Origin: Membranipora membranacea
Lineage: Eukaryota; Bryozoa; Gymnolaemata; Cheilostomatida; Membraniporidae
NCBI GenBank assembly: GCA_914767715.1
Contig: OU612069.1
Span: 26,719,387 to 26,783,386, forward strand
Direction of reading: 5' to 3'
DNA length: 64,000 nucleotides
Below are positions 46,500 to 58,280 of this stretch, piece by piece. Under the pieces are notes generated by a model. It did not search any database. It was not told the DNA's origin and saw nothing but the letters and a program-made list of their open reading frames with translations. The number at the start of each line of letters is the position of its first letter. The stretch's first letter is position 1. The translations under genes were made by a program, and so were the position numbers.

Positions 46500-46905
46500 A
46501 GATTTCACACCAGCCCTAAATTTTTGTAACACTATGTACCATTAATTGGTCAGTATTGATCAAACCGATCTGATTTTTTTCAGTTTATTTTACAACAGTA
46601 GTAATGTTACTCTGTTGGAAGCTGTGAAGCCCATCTAACTTATAACATGGATCGTGTTGATCTTGCTGCTTGTGTGGTTCCTCGTTGTATTATATTTGTG
46701 TATCTTACAATCAAAAATTAATCTCCTCCGACAGTTACTTGGAGTTTGTATTAACCCTCTCCTCATGAAAGTGAGGTTTCCAATAAAAAACAATGATTTC
46801 TGCTCCTGCTGTGATCGTGTGTAAGCCGAGGGTTAATCTCGCTTTTTTAACGCTTAATATCAAGTATAACCTTGTCATTCAAGGACAACTCAACTCCTGA
46901 CCCTA
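46500..46905. repeat. Dispersed repeat R, copy 2
   Basis: Counterpart of 32735-33110, with blocks in the same order, including 'gtgtgtaagccgagggt' at about 46810. Its right end overlaps the PHD exon. Confidence 0.6.
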
Positions 46906-47117
46906 CTTGTGTATGTATCTGACCACTGTTTACCACTGCTTTTTTTGCATTCAAACTGCTCATCTGTAAGTTCCAAGCACTTATGACGGAACCAGTTGGT
47001 ACACCAGGACACAGAATCCACCTGTCACCATCGTTATCACTTGAATCATCTTTCTGACATATTTCGCAGTTCTCATTATTTGAATTGGTTTTTTCTGTTT
47101 TTTGTAGCAGCCCACAC
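46871..47117 (-). pseudogene. PHD-finger exon with one frameshift
   Basis: Acceptor 'atatttttctttag' at 47118 and donor 'GACAAG|gttata' at 46871. One frame reads 'NCEICQKDDSSDNDGDRWIL' and C (first two zinc ligands, acidic insert, then W-x-x-C). After a one-base shift the next frame reads 'WCTNWFRHKCLELTDEQFEC', the W-F-x-H-x-x-C core and a further Cys. Together this is a PHD (C4HC3) finger with the last pair partly lost. PHD modules bind histone H3 tails. It lies upstream of the MULE exons on the same strand, so it may be the 5' domain of that element. Confidence 0.65.
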
Positions 47118-47218
47118 CTAAAGAAAAATATTATTAATATGAGAAAGGTTCTGGAGTACTAATGCTCAAACTTGTAATTTTTTTAACGATTGACTTTTTA
47201 TTTACGCATATTTATTTA

Positions 47219-47313
47219 CCTCCACTCTCCGTGAATTTTTCTTCTCCGCGTTTTCGTTGGTTGCCTTTCTCAATTCTCTTCCTGATGTATTTACGAAGGC
47301 ATCGATCACCATA
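47219..47313 (-). pseudogene. Candidate basic exon upstream of PHD exon
   Basis: Open frame 'YGDRCLRKYIRKRIEKGNQR' and 'KRGEEKFTESG', with donor 'GGAG|gtaaat' at about 47219 and a possible acceptor 'agatctatag'. Highly basic. Would be the exon before the PHD finger. Confidence 0.35.
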
Positions 47314-48935
47314 CTATAGATCTCTGAAATGAATAGAACAGAACATGAAAATAATACTTATGTAGCTGATCTCCTTCTAAAGGCGTTGGTAATGCAAAAT
47401 GTGTGGCGGTTTGAACATAATTTTCAAGAATACTTACCTCTCTTCTCGCTCAGTGACTTATATGGATTTCGTAGTTCAATAGCTGCAGGAATTATCATCT
47501 CCTTGTTTGTACAAATATTTAAACCAGAGTTATTACCCCACAAATTTTATATACATGTAGAAAGTCTTTTGTTCTGCTAAACAAAATCTACAAGCAATTT
47601 AGAAGAATAGAAACAAAAGACAGTGGATATTCTAGTTTGTATCAACTGGTTTGTCTGTTGATTGAAAGCCCAGCAGTTTTGAATTTGACCTGCTATACTA
47701 AAATTAAGTGTTGATGCTAATTCCATGTATGGCACTCAAATGATGCCACACAAACATATTGAAACATTGTGATTTTGAAATAGAATTCAATGCACACAAA
47801 ATTTTGTTATACTGAACTATTACTAAGCAAAAGTAACGGAGAAATATTTATGCAGCAGCAGTGAATTTTTGTCAATTCTAACTTTAATTAGATCCGGAAA
47901 TTAACAAGTGATATTATCAATACACACAATTACTGATCAATTAAATTTGAGTTTGATTCTGCAAGGTTTTGGTAGCTTTGGTCTTAGCCTTGTATGGTAT
48001 TTTTAAATCTGCCTATCGTATACCATGCTCACTGAGTTGGAACTTTATCGACAGAGGACTGGGGACTAGGAGGTATAAAGTTTCCTTAAACAAACTTGTC
48101 AAATAGATGATAATCTAGAGCAGCAGCATTTAACTCACGATGGCAGCATTAGAGCTGCAACAACTTAGTATCCGATAGTTTCCTCTACTCTTTATTCTCT
48201 ATGATACTTTAAATTTCTTGCCACAAGTTGGTATTACAGGTATGTGGGGTAGAGTCAATAGTGTATTCGTCGGAAGGGCTTTTAGTGGGCTTGACCCTAC
48301 CAATTTTCAGCGTGTCAATTTTGAAAATCCTCTTGAAACCTCTTAAACTTTTAATAACCAGGCGCGCAGAGGGGCCATTGTGAGATTGGTTGGGATTATG
48401 AATGGATTAGGCTGGTTGATATGGTGTGGTTTGCCAATTCTTACATGTTTTGAGGTTAAGATGTCATCAATGAGTTTTAAACTGATATTTTTGACATAAG
48501 GTAGGCTATGGCCAGAAACGTGATATTGCCGCTGTCTGAATCATTTTCAAGCAAGTCTCAATTTAAGATGCCCGTCAAATGAAATAACACCCATGCATAA
48601 TATTTGTTGCAGCAAAGTCAAAATCATCAAGCAGCTCATGAATGAGCTCCGTAATTCGATAAATTTTCCATGGATTGTTTCTGCAGCAAGCCGATCGATA
48701 ATTTTCCTTCCAAAATGGGCTGGAACACATTAAACTACCTCTATTCCTCAGATAGTTCCTCAATATCCTTCCCTGCGGGAAGACTTTCCAACGCATTTCC
48801 TGCACCCAGCCTGGTTTGCTTATACAAAATCCATGGATACAGCCCTGGGTAGAATAGGCAGAGCAGTGCAATAGCCAATTACCATGATTTTTCCCTCGGA
48901 CTGCCCTTAAACTACTGCTGCCACTCATACAAATT
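47314..48935. other. Unrecognised stretch
   Basis: A 117-codon minus frame at 48575-48928 ('QEMRWKVFPQGRILRNYL') is long for this AT content, but shows no domain and no clear splice sites. Confidence 0.35.
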
Positions 48936-49217
48936 TGTGCTCATTTAATTCTGCATAGCTCCAAGATAATTAATTGAGACTTAAATCTCATAATTGTCAC
49001 CTAATGGACAAATAATTTGCACAAACTGATCTTCAAAATCAGGGCATGAAATCTACCACCAGCTTATGATGTGTACAGTGTGCACTAGTAAGACATAATT
49101 AGTTTCATACCCTAATTTTGACGATCAGTTTGTGCAAATTATTTGCTCATTAGGTGACAATGCTGAGATTGCAGCCTCATTTTATTAGTTTTGAGCTACA
49201 CAGAATTCTATAAGCAC
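48936..49217. mobile_element. Second fold-back element (arms about 112 bp)
   Basis: The left arm 48936-49050 and right arm 49107-49217 are inverted copies: 'ttgtcacctaatg' / 'cattaggtgacaa' and 'caaataatttgcacaaactg' with its complement. Loop about 55 bp. No ORF. Sequence unrelated to the 26.8-kb fold-back. Confidence 0.88.
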
Positions 49218-51456
49218 ACATTTGGCTGTGTGGCAGCAGTGGTTTAAAACAGGCTTGCATCATGAAATAATTGTGACACAGAATAATTGTCTTTCCTATG
49301 TTTTTGCCTGCAATCTGAGCAAAAAGCTATAGCCAACGTCACTAGGCACTGATTTTCTTCATCCTTGATTTTGGTACACCAATCTACACATATTTAAAAT
49401 TAATACCAATACAATGATGGTCTGAAATAACCAGGGAGGGTGGGATATACCCTCTGCCACCCTCCCTGAAATATCAAACTCAAGCAATTAAATTTGAGTC
49501 CATAATTGCAAACAATTAATTGATATTGTCTTCTACAATATAGCTAGTCTACAGGAGCGAACTCTCACTGCAGGAGCCATTGAAAATTTTTGGCAATAAC
49601 AGGATAATCTCACTCATTGAACCCACCTTACACAGACCATTCATAAGAGATTTTATCAAGTAACATTACATAGCACACTTTAATGTGTAAATACCTAGAG
49701 ATAATAATCAGCCTTCACTCTATTGTTTCATGGGGGATTAGGCTTCACATCCATTGTAAACTCAATATCAATTAAACTATTTCAAAGAGACAGGAGACAC
49801 CTATCCTTGTTTAGGTGAACAAACTCAGAGTAGTTTTCACAATAGATGTTTCAATAACAAACCCAGGTGAAATCACCAAGCAGGGTTTATGGTTATGGTT
49901 AATCATCACATTGGGCCTATTTGAAAAGCTGGCAATACACAGTACTCAAAATATGTGAAAAATACGTAATCAAGTGTTTACAGCTGAGAAGAAATGTGTT
50001 TCCCTGATCTGACAAAACACTAGAGTCTAGAAGTTTTGAAATATTACAACATAACACAGTGGAATTGCTGTGTGTGCCCCTGTACAATGTAAAATGATAC
50101 AATGCTTGGATGCTGCTTGAATTTGCTACTCTTTGACAGGGATTTCCGAGATCTTGTTTCTATTGTCATTGCTAATAGTGTTGCTTGATGTGTAAATTTG
50201 CTGTAAGGTTATGATCTGGGCAAGCTCATAAGACTTGACAAATTATCTTATAGGTATTAAAAAATGAAGAGTGTACTGTGGTCACATTAACCCCCATTCA
50301 TAGGTACTGAAATGACTAAGGTAAAATATTGAATAAATCTGCCGGTCCCTGTTTTAGAATCCTAATATTCTCTGTCTGTGGAGGTTTCTAAAATTACTGG
50401 TTTTTCTACCATAACTAAGTAATTTTTATATTCTGCTTTCAAAATTAAATAAGGGTTCCATCTTCATTTTAGGAACAATAATCTAAGTCAGCATTCGATG
50501 CTCATAATCTGTTATCATTTTAAGTGATGTCATGTTAGAAGACAAGACTACAGGTTCACATCAAACCTTCATTGGGATATTAATTTTGTAACATTGTATT
50601 GTGCTGAGTGTGAGGCCTCTATACGATTCAATACTTTTCATTGTTTCAACATTTGGTAAACAAAGGAATCCTTTATATGCTGTGCCTCGTTCTATACAAT
50701 AGAGGATAAATGTACCATGTCAGCTTGCATCAAAAGTTTATATGAGAAAGCTGAGAATAAATTTTAAGAAATGCTGCATTAAATGAAGGGAAATAGCGAT
50801 AGAGTGATCCAAAATGATTCATATATTGCTATCATCATAATGTGGTTAGCAAAAAAATTTGACGCTCCTAGCATATGTAGAAGTGCATTTTAATTGAGTC
50901 ATCTGGTTAAAAGATAATTTTTTGCCAACAATTCATCATTTTTTATGAAATTCATGATTTTTTGCATTCATTTCGTGGATTAAATGGTAATTCAACCACC
51001 AAGCCTGCACAATAACTTTCAATCAATTTGTGATGGTTTCTGCATCAAATTTAAAAAATGTAGGGGGAGATAACGAGGAAACCATATAAGTCACTGAGCG
51101 TGATTTGGTAGTTCACCATGCAGGGCAGAGAACTTGGCTTCTAATTCTTTTGAAACGAGAAGTAGGTCTATAAAGAAATTTGAGCGTGTTTACAAGAATA
51201 ATGTATTGCAATCCGGCTATCTGAGTCCACAAATACTTGGTGGGCACATTTTTTGGCCCAAGCTTGCAGATACTATCTAAGTAACCATTAGCATGCCATT
51301 TGCCAAATAGTGTTCAGCTTAGAGTATTAATGGCAATGGACTGCGGTCAGGTTAGTTGTACAGGTTGCCATTTAACAAGAATTCTCGGAGGAGAGAAACC
51401 TAGAGCGTGCTTCAGAGTTCTCCATTTTTTAATTACCTTTGGTAGCTTTTATTGAG
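49218..51456. other. Unrecognised stretch
   Basis: AT-rich, no open frame above 61 codons and no visible repeat structure. Confidence 0.4.
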
Positions 51457-51723
51457 TCAGCTCCTTGTTGAGAAGTTTGACCACCAGTACCGATCAACAC
51501 CAGACATAAATTTGTAGAATTCTACAGTGGTGTGATTGAGCCTAAATCTTTGATTTTGGTGGTGTTCGACCTCTCGGTTGCTTGGCTCATCAAATACTTC
51601 CTCCCTCCTCGCTATCAAATGTTGTCCCACCCATTCCCTCATTGCAACCAGTGTGGACATATCTTCCACTCTTGATTTCTGCCTGATCTTCGATCTCAGC
51701 GTATCAACTACTCTGTGGAGCAC
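51457..51723 (-). pseudogene. Possible Harbinger-like transposase N-terminal ORF
   Basis: An 88-codon minus ORF reading 'RREEVFDEPSNREVEHHQNQ', then 'RFRLNHTTVEFYKFMSG'. The F-R-L-x-x-x-T-V-x-x-x pattern after an acidic stretch resembles the region before the catalytic domain in PIF/Harbinger transposases. The catalytic domain was not found nearby. Could also be a stray exon. Confidence 0.3.
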
Positions 51724-52812
51724 ATAACATCCTATTGTGCGCTTGTGACATCAAACGAATCATACCTCAGACTGGAATGAACGGACTTAAAGGAACTGTT
51801 GCGTCACTCAGTTATTTAAAGTCAAAAATGCTCAGTTGTAGTTATCTCCTCCTTACTTTTCCAAAAGCTATCTCCTTCCTACAGTTTTTAATTCAGAATA
51901 ACCACATTTGGTCACCTGGACCGTTAGTCAATCAGCTAACTATTCATTTATCTTTTTCTGCAAAAAACTCCAAATCTGAAAAAAAATGTCCAAGTTTGTG
52001 TTTTTCTGTTTGGGCAGAACTAAACTTCGACATGGTAACTCACAGAGATCTGGTTTTTTTTGGAGCATCAGTTCATCACATTATCTAAATGAGCTTTTGA
52101 GGGCATGTTTGAAATATTTTTTAAACATATTTAAAGTTGCGATTTACTTTTTCATTACGGTGTTTATTTCATCCATCAGTGCAGTGGCATTGTTGCGCAA
52201 GGCAGTGCAAAGAGCCTATATATTTGTAGTTTCTATGCCATTGTGTACAATTTCAAACAAATTCTAATTGCCTTTTATCAAAGGAGTGGAGCAGTTTACA
52301 AATGACGATGGAAATGCTATACTGAACTTAAACAAAAGAATATTTCTGTTGGTTGATATAAGTTTTCAGTATAGATCGTGGTGGCCCATCAGTCACCCAT
52401 CAAATTCTATCAGAATGACTATAGACCTCAAAATAATTAATATTATTAATATTCCGAAACATGGTTTGGATTTGGCTTTTTCAGTGGATACTGTTCAATG
52501 ATAGCATTTTCAAACTTCACCCAAATGTTTGAGCTTAAATTTTACTCGAATGTCATCCCAATATTTTTATTATTGAAAAACACTAATGTAACTATGCTGG
52601 ATGCGTATAGGATTATGATAACTGTGTGTCTGGAGGGCTCACCCTTAATAACGCACATGATATTCTATGTGAAATATTCTGCTGCATTTTCAGTGAGCTG
52701 GTTTCTGTATGTTCGACCTTGGTGTATTTATCACCATTAAGGAATTGCAGTCCTGAAATAACCATTGACAGTATTCATGTTACGGTTGAATTTGTACATT
52801 TTTTTAAAAATC
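51724..52812. other. Unrecognised stretch with several overlapping ORFs
   Basis: Plus-strand ORFs of 74-117 codons (51735-52850) overlap in different frames. None shows a domain or good splice boundary. Confidence 0.35.
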
Positions 52813-53432
52813 GTGCCCTGGGACTGCATCTATACTGCAACAAGTTATAATGTTGTTACTTTTGAGGATTCGGTTAGCCAAACATGTGGGCTGCCTCAAT
52901 AAACAACAAATCTGAGATGGCCTCCAAACAAAATTGGAAGCAATTCATCACGCAGTGCATTGAAACGATCCAAGTACAATTGAGACCTCTGCTGGATGAA
53001 GATATAAGTTAGAGCAATTACAGACATTGTTTTCTCAGAGTAAATTTTCTAATCCCTCAAGAAAATCTTATTTGTAAAGAACCAGTGTATTGCAGTCTCT
53101 GTGTTTCATTACAGGGAAAGAATTTGTTACTGTTGTGCCTTGTTTATCTTTTCCAAAGTATTTAAAGGCAATGTAATTTTAGAATATCAAAACCTGAGGA
53201 TTACCTTTGTGTCTCAAAACTTGTTGCTTCTTATGATATTTATGTATTATAGCATTATTACATCAGATTAAAATTGAAGGTTGAATTAAATCAGATGTCT
53301 TGTCGCAAGCAACATCCTGGAGCAAAGTCGGCAAAATTTGTTGCCTTAGTGGCCAGGCCGCAATATCTGCTCCAGGTTGCTCTCTGTTTGCAGGCGGGTC
53401 GGAGCACACCTGGGTTCCAACCAAAGCCCAGT
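52813..53432. repeat. Direct duplication, copy 1
   Basis: Matches 53800-54376 from 'gtgccctgggactgcatcta' to 'ccaaccaaagcccagt', at roughly 93 percent by eye. Copy 1 has about 45 extra bases near 53220-53270. The last 150 bp also match 19781-19935. Confidence 0.9.
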
Positions 53433-53799
53433 GCTAGATAAGTTGTAATTCCTGCTCAGTCCAAATATATTTTCCAACCAGCATTCCAAGCCCGAAACCC
53501 CAGTTCTGATACAAAAAATTTAGCCCATATTGAGTGCCCCGTTTTTTTATACCAATTTTATTGCATCTAAAATATCATATCATATTAAGTTGAATCAATA
53601 GGCTCTAGTGGCTGGCTACTCCTATATTTACATTTTTGCAATCGACCATGACACCTTGTCGGCGTTCAATTATCCACACTGTCTTTACTCAACAAAAACA
53701 TGGTCCATGCTTCTAAAAAGTTATACAAGGTTGCGATCACTACACTCTTGGTTAGCCGGGTTAACCTTCTTCCGGGAGTTATTGCACAATCAAGTAGAG

Positions 53800-54376
53800 G
53801 GTGCCCTGGGACTGCATCTATACTGCAACAAGTTATAATGTTGTTACTTTTGAGGATTCGGTTAGCCAAACAGGTGGGCTGCCTCAATATACAACAAATC
53901 TGAGATGGCCTCCAAACAAAATCTGAAGCAATTCTCCACGCGGTGCATTGAAACGATCCAAGTACAATTGAGACCTAAGCTGGGTGAAGTTATCAGTTAG
54001 AGCAATTACAGCCATTGTTTTCTCAGAGTAAATCTTCTAATCCCTCAAGAAAATCTTATTTGTAAACAACCAGTTGTATTGCAGTCTCTGTGTTTCATTA
54101 CAGGAAAAGAATTTGTTACTGTTGTGCCTTGTTTATCTTTTCCAAATGATTTAAAGGCAATGTAATATTAGAATATCAAAACCTGAGGATAACCTTTGTG
54201 TCTCAAGACTGATTAAAATTGAATGTTGATTTAAATCAGATGTCTTGTCACAAGCCACATCCCGGAGCATAGGCGGCGAAATTCGTTGCCTTAGTGGCCA
54301 GGCCACAATATATGCGCCAGGTTGCTCTCTTTTTGCAGGCGGGTCGGAGCACACCTGGGTGCCAACCAAAGCCCAG
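53800..54376. repeat. Direct duplication, copy 2
   Basis: Second copy of 52813-53432, offset by about 987 bp. Unrelated sequence lies between copies (53433-53799). The minus ORF 54151-54477 runs through it, but the frame is not kept in copy 1, so coding is unlikely. Confidence 0.9.
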
Positions 54377-55888
54377 TAGACGATGGACCGCAGATACATT
54401 TGATATGAGGCCCTTTCGATAAATTTAAGGTTCAATGATTGCTCAGACCAAGGGTACATTGTGGCAGCATCATTCAAGGATTGTAATAGTTAATCCTATT
54501 GTAAAAACTGCCACAATACTGCCTTCCTAGCTATACCCACCGTATCAATTTAGCTAGGATAGTTAGGTGTAATTTAAGCATAAAACTTCATGTCTAATTG
54601 TGGAGTAAGGCTGTACAAAGAGAAATTTTTACGGGAGAGCCTGCATATTCTATTTTTTACTGTAATCAAAAACTTTGAATTCAGTTCATTCTCCAGAACC
54701 CTATATTGTGACAAAAAGAGGAGTTTTTGGCATCAAGCTTCCCATAACTTTCCCCTTAACGCAAAGCTTGCAGGTACCTTGACCAAGGAGTAAAAAACTC
54801 TTTCCCTGACTATTGTTAAAATATTTACTCTGAATCCCTTTACTCTGTGAAGCAGTCTATCCACATGCTTGAAACTAAAATGTTTTACACAGATAGATAG
54901 ATGGGGTGATAACTCTATACTGCAAATGAGCCACCAGATTTCAACAATAAGAGAAGACAACTTCTTAGCCTAAGATTTGCCCAAATTGACTTTAATGAAC
55001 TGAGCAGAATCGCACTATTCCATGAAATCACTAGAAGAGGCAGCAATAATAAAGAAATGCGCTACTTGTTACCAATAAGAAAAATTAAAATTTGGTTGCA
55101 ATTAAAAATTTAATTAGTCGGTTTGAAAAAAAATGATATGGCAGGTCTGACACTTTTCCAGGCAGGTCTGAACTGGATTTCCCAAAGCTTTTGTTGTTAT
55201 TTTTACATTGCTATGGTAACACCTTAATGATTCAGCTACAATGCTAGCATCTTCATGTGACACAATGTTTGCTGCAGAGCAGGCCAATAGTGTTTATATA
55301 GGGCTCTGATATAGTAGTCCCAAAGGGCTAATATGTCATACGCAGTGTTATAGTTACTAATATCCACAGATTATTTACATCAACAATTATTTAACAGGCA
55401 TCTTTCAGTGATGATAAATTGATGAATAGTGCCTTTATTCATAGTTTGAAAGCTCTGGCAACCATCCTAGGCAAGATGTGTTTGTATAACTGTAATAACC
55501 AGATCATAATAATAATAGATGATTATAATACCATACAGTTACAAAACTATGATTTGACTTTGATCTTTGTGAAACACAGACAATTACTTTGCTGGTCGGA
55601 TGACTCAAAGATACCATGTTGTTCATATTTTGCCAGCATCTAATTCTAGGGCTTGTGAAAAGAGTTTTTATCAATTATGGATCACTGATAAATAATATGC
55701 AAGGTGAAATGGAACATGTTTAACCTATTCTGTCAGGCAAGATTGCATTGTGGTCAAAATAAAATTAGCCCCCCAACATAAATCGTTTATTTATTTAGCA
55801 CTATAGTGTAAAATTGTTTGGAATACAGATATATTTGTGGTTGATAGATTGCAAAGATGCCAAGGCATTTCTTATTCATAGGCTGATT
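54377..55888. other. Unrecognised stretch before ballast-domain ORF
   Basis: No domain-bearing ORF. An 'aataataataga' microrepeat lies near 55508-55520. Confidence 0.35.
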
Positions 55889-56536
55889 ATGGCTAGGAGG
55901 TTCAACATCGCTGATTCAAGTTCAAGTGACAGTGAGGGTGATGATTATGCTCTGGGGCGGCTACAGCGTCTTCAAACAAATAATGATCAGCCAAACAAAG
56001 GCAATGTTTCTCCTGGATGGAGTGACGAACAACCAGCACAACCTGGAGAGTTAGCCGCTGCGCAGGCGAGAAAGGAGGCAAGACAGAGATTGTATGAGCA
56101 GCGTATCACAGCTGTAGACTGGTGTCTCTGTAATGGTTGCTGTGTGTCAGTAAAGTTTGCCAAAAGTTCCTTCGATGTCAGCCAGTAGTCTGAAGAAATA
56201 AAGGCAATGTGTGCTGAGAACGTTTCATTTGCAGATACAGGGCGATATCAATGCATAACTTTGCATCCATCATTTTTCCATCAATGCCTGTATACAACAA
56301 TGCTTGATAGAGTTGCCTTCTTGTATCAAAAAGCTGGACATCCTGGTATAAGGAACCGAAGACTTACCGATGCCAAAAGAAGGTATATTGCATACAGACA
56401 GTTTACAGTATGGATATACGGAAAATGTGGATACACGCAGCGTAGACATATCCCTCGGTGTGTCACCAAAAAGATTAGAACTGTTTTTCCATCAGGAAAC
56501 TACGTATCCATAGAGAAAGGGACTATAAATAAGTAA
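55889..56536 (+). pseudogene. P2X7-type C-terminal ballast-domain protein, one in-frame stop
   Basis: The P2X7 'ballast' domain is a cysteine-rich zinc-binding module. In vertebrates it forms the cytoplasmic tail of the P2X7 receptor. In invertebrates it also occurs alone. Here the likely start is 55889: an acidic serine run 'NIADSSSSDSEGDD', a basic helix 'AQARKEARQRLYEQR', then 'VDWCLCNGCC' (zinc cysteines). A TAG follows at 56186-56188 in the same frame, then 'YQCITLHPSFF', 'LDRVAFLYQKAGH', 'RRYIAYRQFTVWIYG' and 'RRHIPRCVTKKIRTVFPSGN', ending near 56536. The R-Y-x-A-Y-R-Q-F and H-I-P-x-C blocks are the family signature. The CC-E region is degenerate around the stop. No channel domain. A truncated LINE begins immediately after. 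Confidence 0.75.
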
Positions 56537-56539
56537 CAA

Positions 56540-58063
56540 CGCCACCATAGCACCACCTTTAGAAATAGAAGAGGCTACTGTCTTAAAGCAGTTGAAATCG
56601 TTGAACTCGAGGAAAGGTCCAGGCCCTGATAGCCTCATCCCCAAAGTACTTAAGCTATGTGCCTATCAACTGGCGCCTGGCATAACGACACTGTTCAATT
56701 TATCTATTATGTCTAAGTCAACCCCTACTTCCTGGAAATCGGCCATTATCAAACCCCTACCCAAAGTTAAGAATCCCGATCAACTTAAACAATACAGACC
56801 AATAGCGCTCACCAGTTGCCTGTGCAAAATGATTGAGAGACTTGTTAAACATTGCATTATTACTCATACAGCTATGGACCACCTTCAGTTTGCTTATCGT
56901 GCAAACCGCTCAACTCAAGATGCCCTTTTATGCCTCACTACTACCATCACAGACTTCATTGACAAGAAAGCTTAAAAGCTCAAATTATGCCAGGTGTCTG
57001 TTCCTTGACTTTTCTTCTGCATTCAACACAATAAATGTTCCAGACTTAATCTCGCAACTATCACATCTCGACTCCAATGCCACTGAATGGATATACAGCT
57101 TCCTAACGAATTGCACCCAAAGAACAATAGTAGATGGCAATATCTCAAAACCCATCATAACCAACACGTGACAGGCACTCCCCAGGGTTGCTGTTTATCT
57201 CCACTTTTGTTTTCAATATAATACCAATAGGATTACCTCAGACTTGAGCAATATCACTATCATTAAATACGCAGACGACACCTGTATAATTGGATGCATA
57301 TCAAATCAATCAGATCTTAGTGCCTATCTTGATGAGATTAGTAGAATTTCAAAGCAATGTTGTGATTTGAACCTATTGTTAAACGCCTCCAAGACTCAAG
57401 AAATGATGTTTTCTACTCAGCTTGTTAGGCCCATTACCCCTACTCTTATCCTTAACGGCACGGAAGTTGATTTTTGTGACAAAGTAAAATACCTTGGTGT
57501 TACTGTTGACGATAAACTCCGCTATCATGATCATGTGCAATCCATAGTGACTACTACATCTCAACGCATGTATATTGTGAAAAATTTTGTATACTATAGC
57601 AGCTGCTCAAAGCCCCTTTCTCATATGTTATTCAAGATTTTTATTGTATCCCTCATCACTTACTGTCTCCCCATACTTTTTACAAGCATCCATGCAAGCC
57701 ACAAGAAGTCCTTACGCAAAATCTTTAAAGATGCCGCCAAGTTAGGGATTGAGCACCCCGATATAGATGCTCTGGTGGCCAACCAGATCAAGACACTTGG
57801 ACTACGGTACATACACGATGAAGAGCACTTTATCAATGACTTTCAAACTAAATGCCCCGCACCGTTAAATATTGGGTACATGGGGATGAGACAGCTTTTT
57901 AAGACAACTCATACATACACTTAATAATATACTATTCTAAAAAACTTTTTATACAACAGAGATCTGATTTTTTCCATGCTTTTCTTTCTTGTCAGTATTA
58001 ACAACGTATTTTGTGAGAAATTTTTGTCTATGATAGTAATAAATTCATCCATCCATCCAAGTA
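56540..58063 (+). mobile_element. 5'-truncated LINE, reverse transcriptase with frameshifts
   Basis: Begins in the RT fingers ('LNSRKGPGPDSLIPKVLKL', 'YRPIALTSCLCKMIERLV', frame 56592-56975). It shifts frame to 'CLFLDFSSAFNTINVPDLIS' (motif A Asp, 56833-57171), then to a 'TGTPQGCCLSPLLFS' motif B (about 57170-57215). It then runs open in 57244-57924 with 'IIKYADDTCIIG' (catalytic Asp pair), 'KVKYLGVTVDDKLRYHDH' and a typical tail. The endonuclease is absent. The 3' end is a (CATC)n tail at about 58048-58060. The long last frame suggests a fairly young insertion. Jockey/Rex1-like. Confidence 0.88.
58048..58060 (+). repeat. (CATC)n tail of LINE
   Basis: 'catccatccatcc' directly after the last ORF and its short AT-rich 3' UTR. 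Marks the LINE 3' boundary. Confidence 0.75.
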
Positions 58064-58089
58064 AATGTGAGCAAATTAATCATGCTCAC

Positions 58090-58280
58090 ATTTGACCAAG
58101 TGCCAGCTATCATAGTAGTGGTTAATTTTTTTTTTCGGCTCCCTCCATGTACTTTCTTATTGATGCATGCCTGTCTGTCACTAGTGCCAGAATGGGGAGT
58201 TTGGACTTGACAGCATTCAGGCATCTCTTCAGGCCCTCCAACTCCATAGCATGACTATTCATAGCTGCTGTCTCTGTTTT
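58090..58280 (-). CDS. THAP-transposase exon with TDRH motif (frameshifted end)
   Basis: Acceptor 'tttgttacaag' at 58281, joined in phase 0 to the exon at 58503-58590. Reads 'KTETAAMNSHAMELEGLKRC', 'LNAVKSKLPILALVTDRHAS' and 'IRKYMEGAE'. T-D-R-H carries the probable second catalytic Asp. A run of ten A (58126-58135) then shifts the frame by one. In the next frame comes 'INHYYDSWHLVK', the H-x-x-D-x-W-H-x-x-K block of this transposase family, followed by a possible donor 'AAAT|gtgagc' at 58090. Removing one A would keep the frame, so either one mutation or a base-calling error explains it. The LINE 3' tail lies 27 bp further. Confidence 0.75.

Noticed and set aside
48575-48928. 117-codon minus ORF as a gene
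   Set aside because: No domain, no splice boundaries, and it abuts a fold-back element.
54151-54477. 108-codon minus ORF as a coding gene
   Set aside because: It overlaps a repeat duplicated elsewhere, and the frame is not kept in the other copies.
56207-57924. Fusion protein of ballast domain and reverse transcriptase
   Set aside because: The ballast ORF ends in a stop before the RT, and the RT itself is frameshifted and 5'-truncated.
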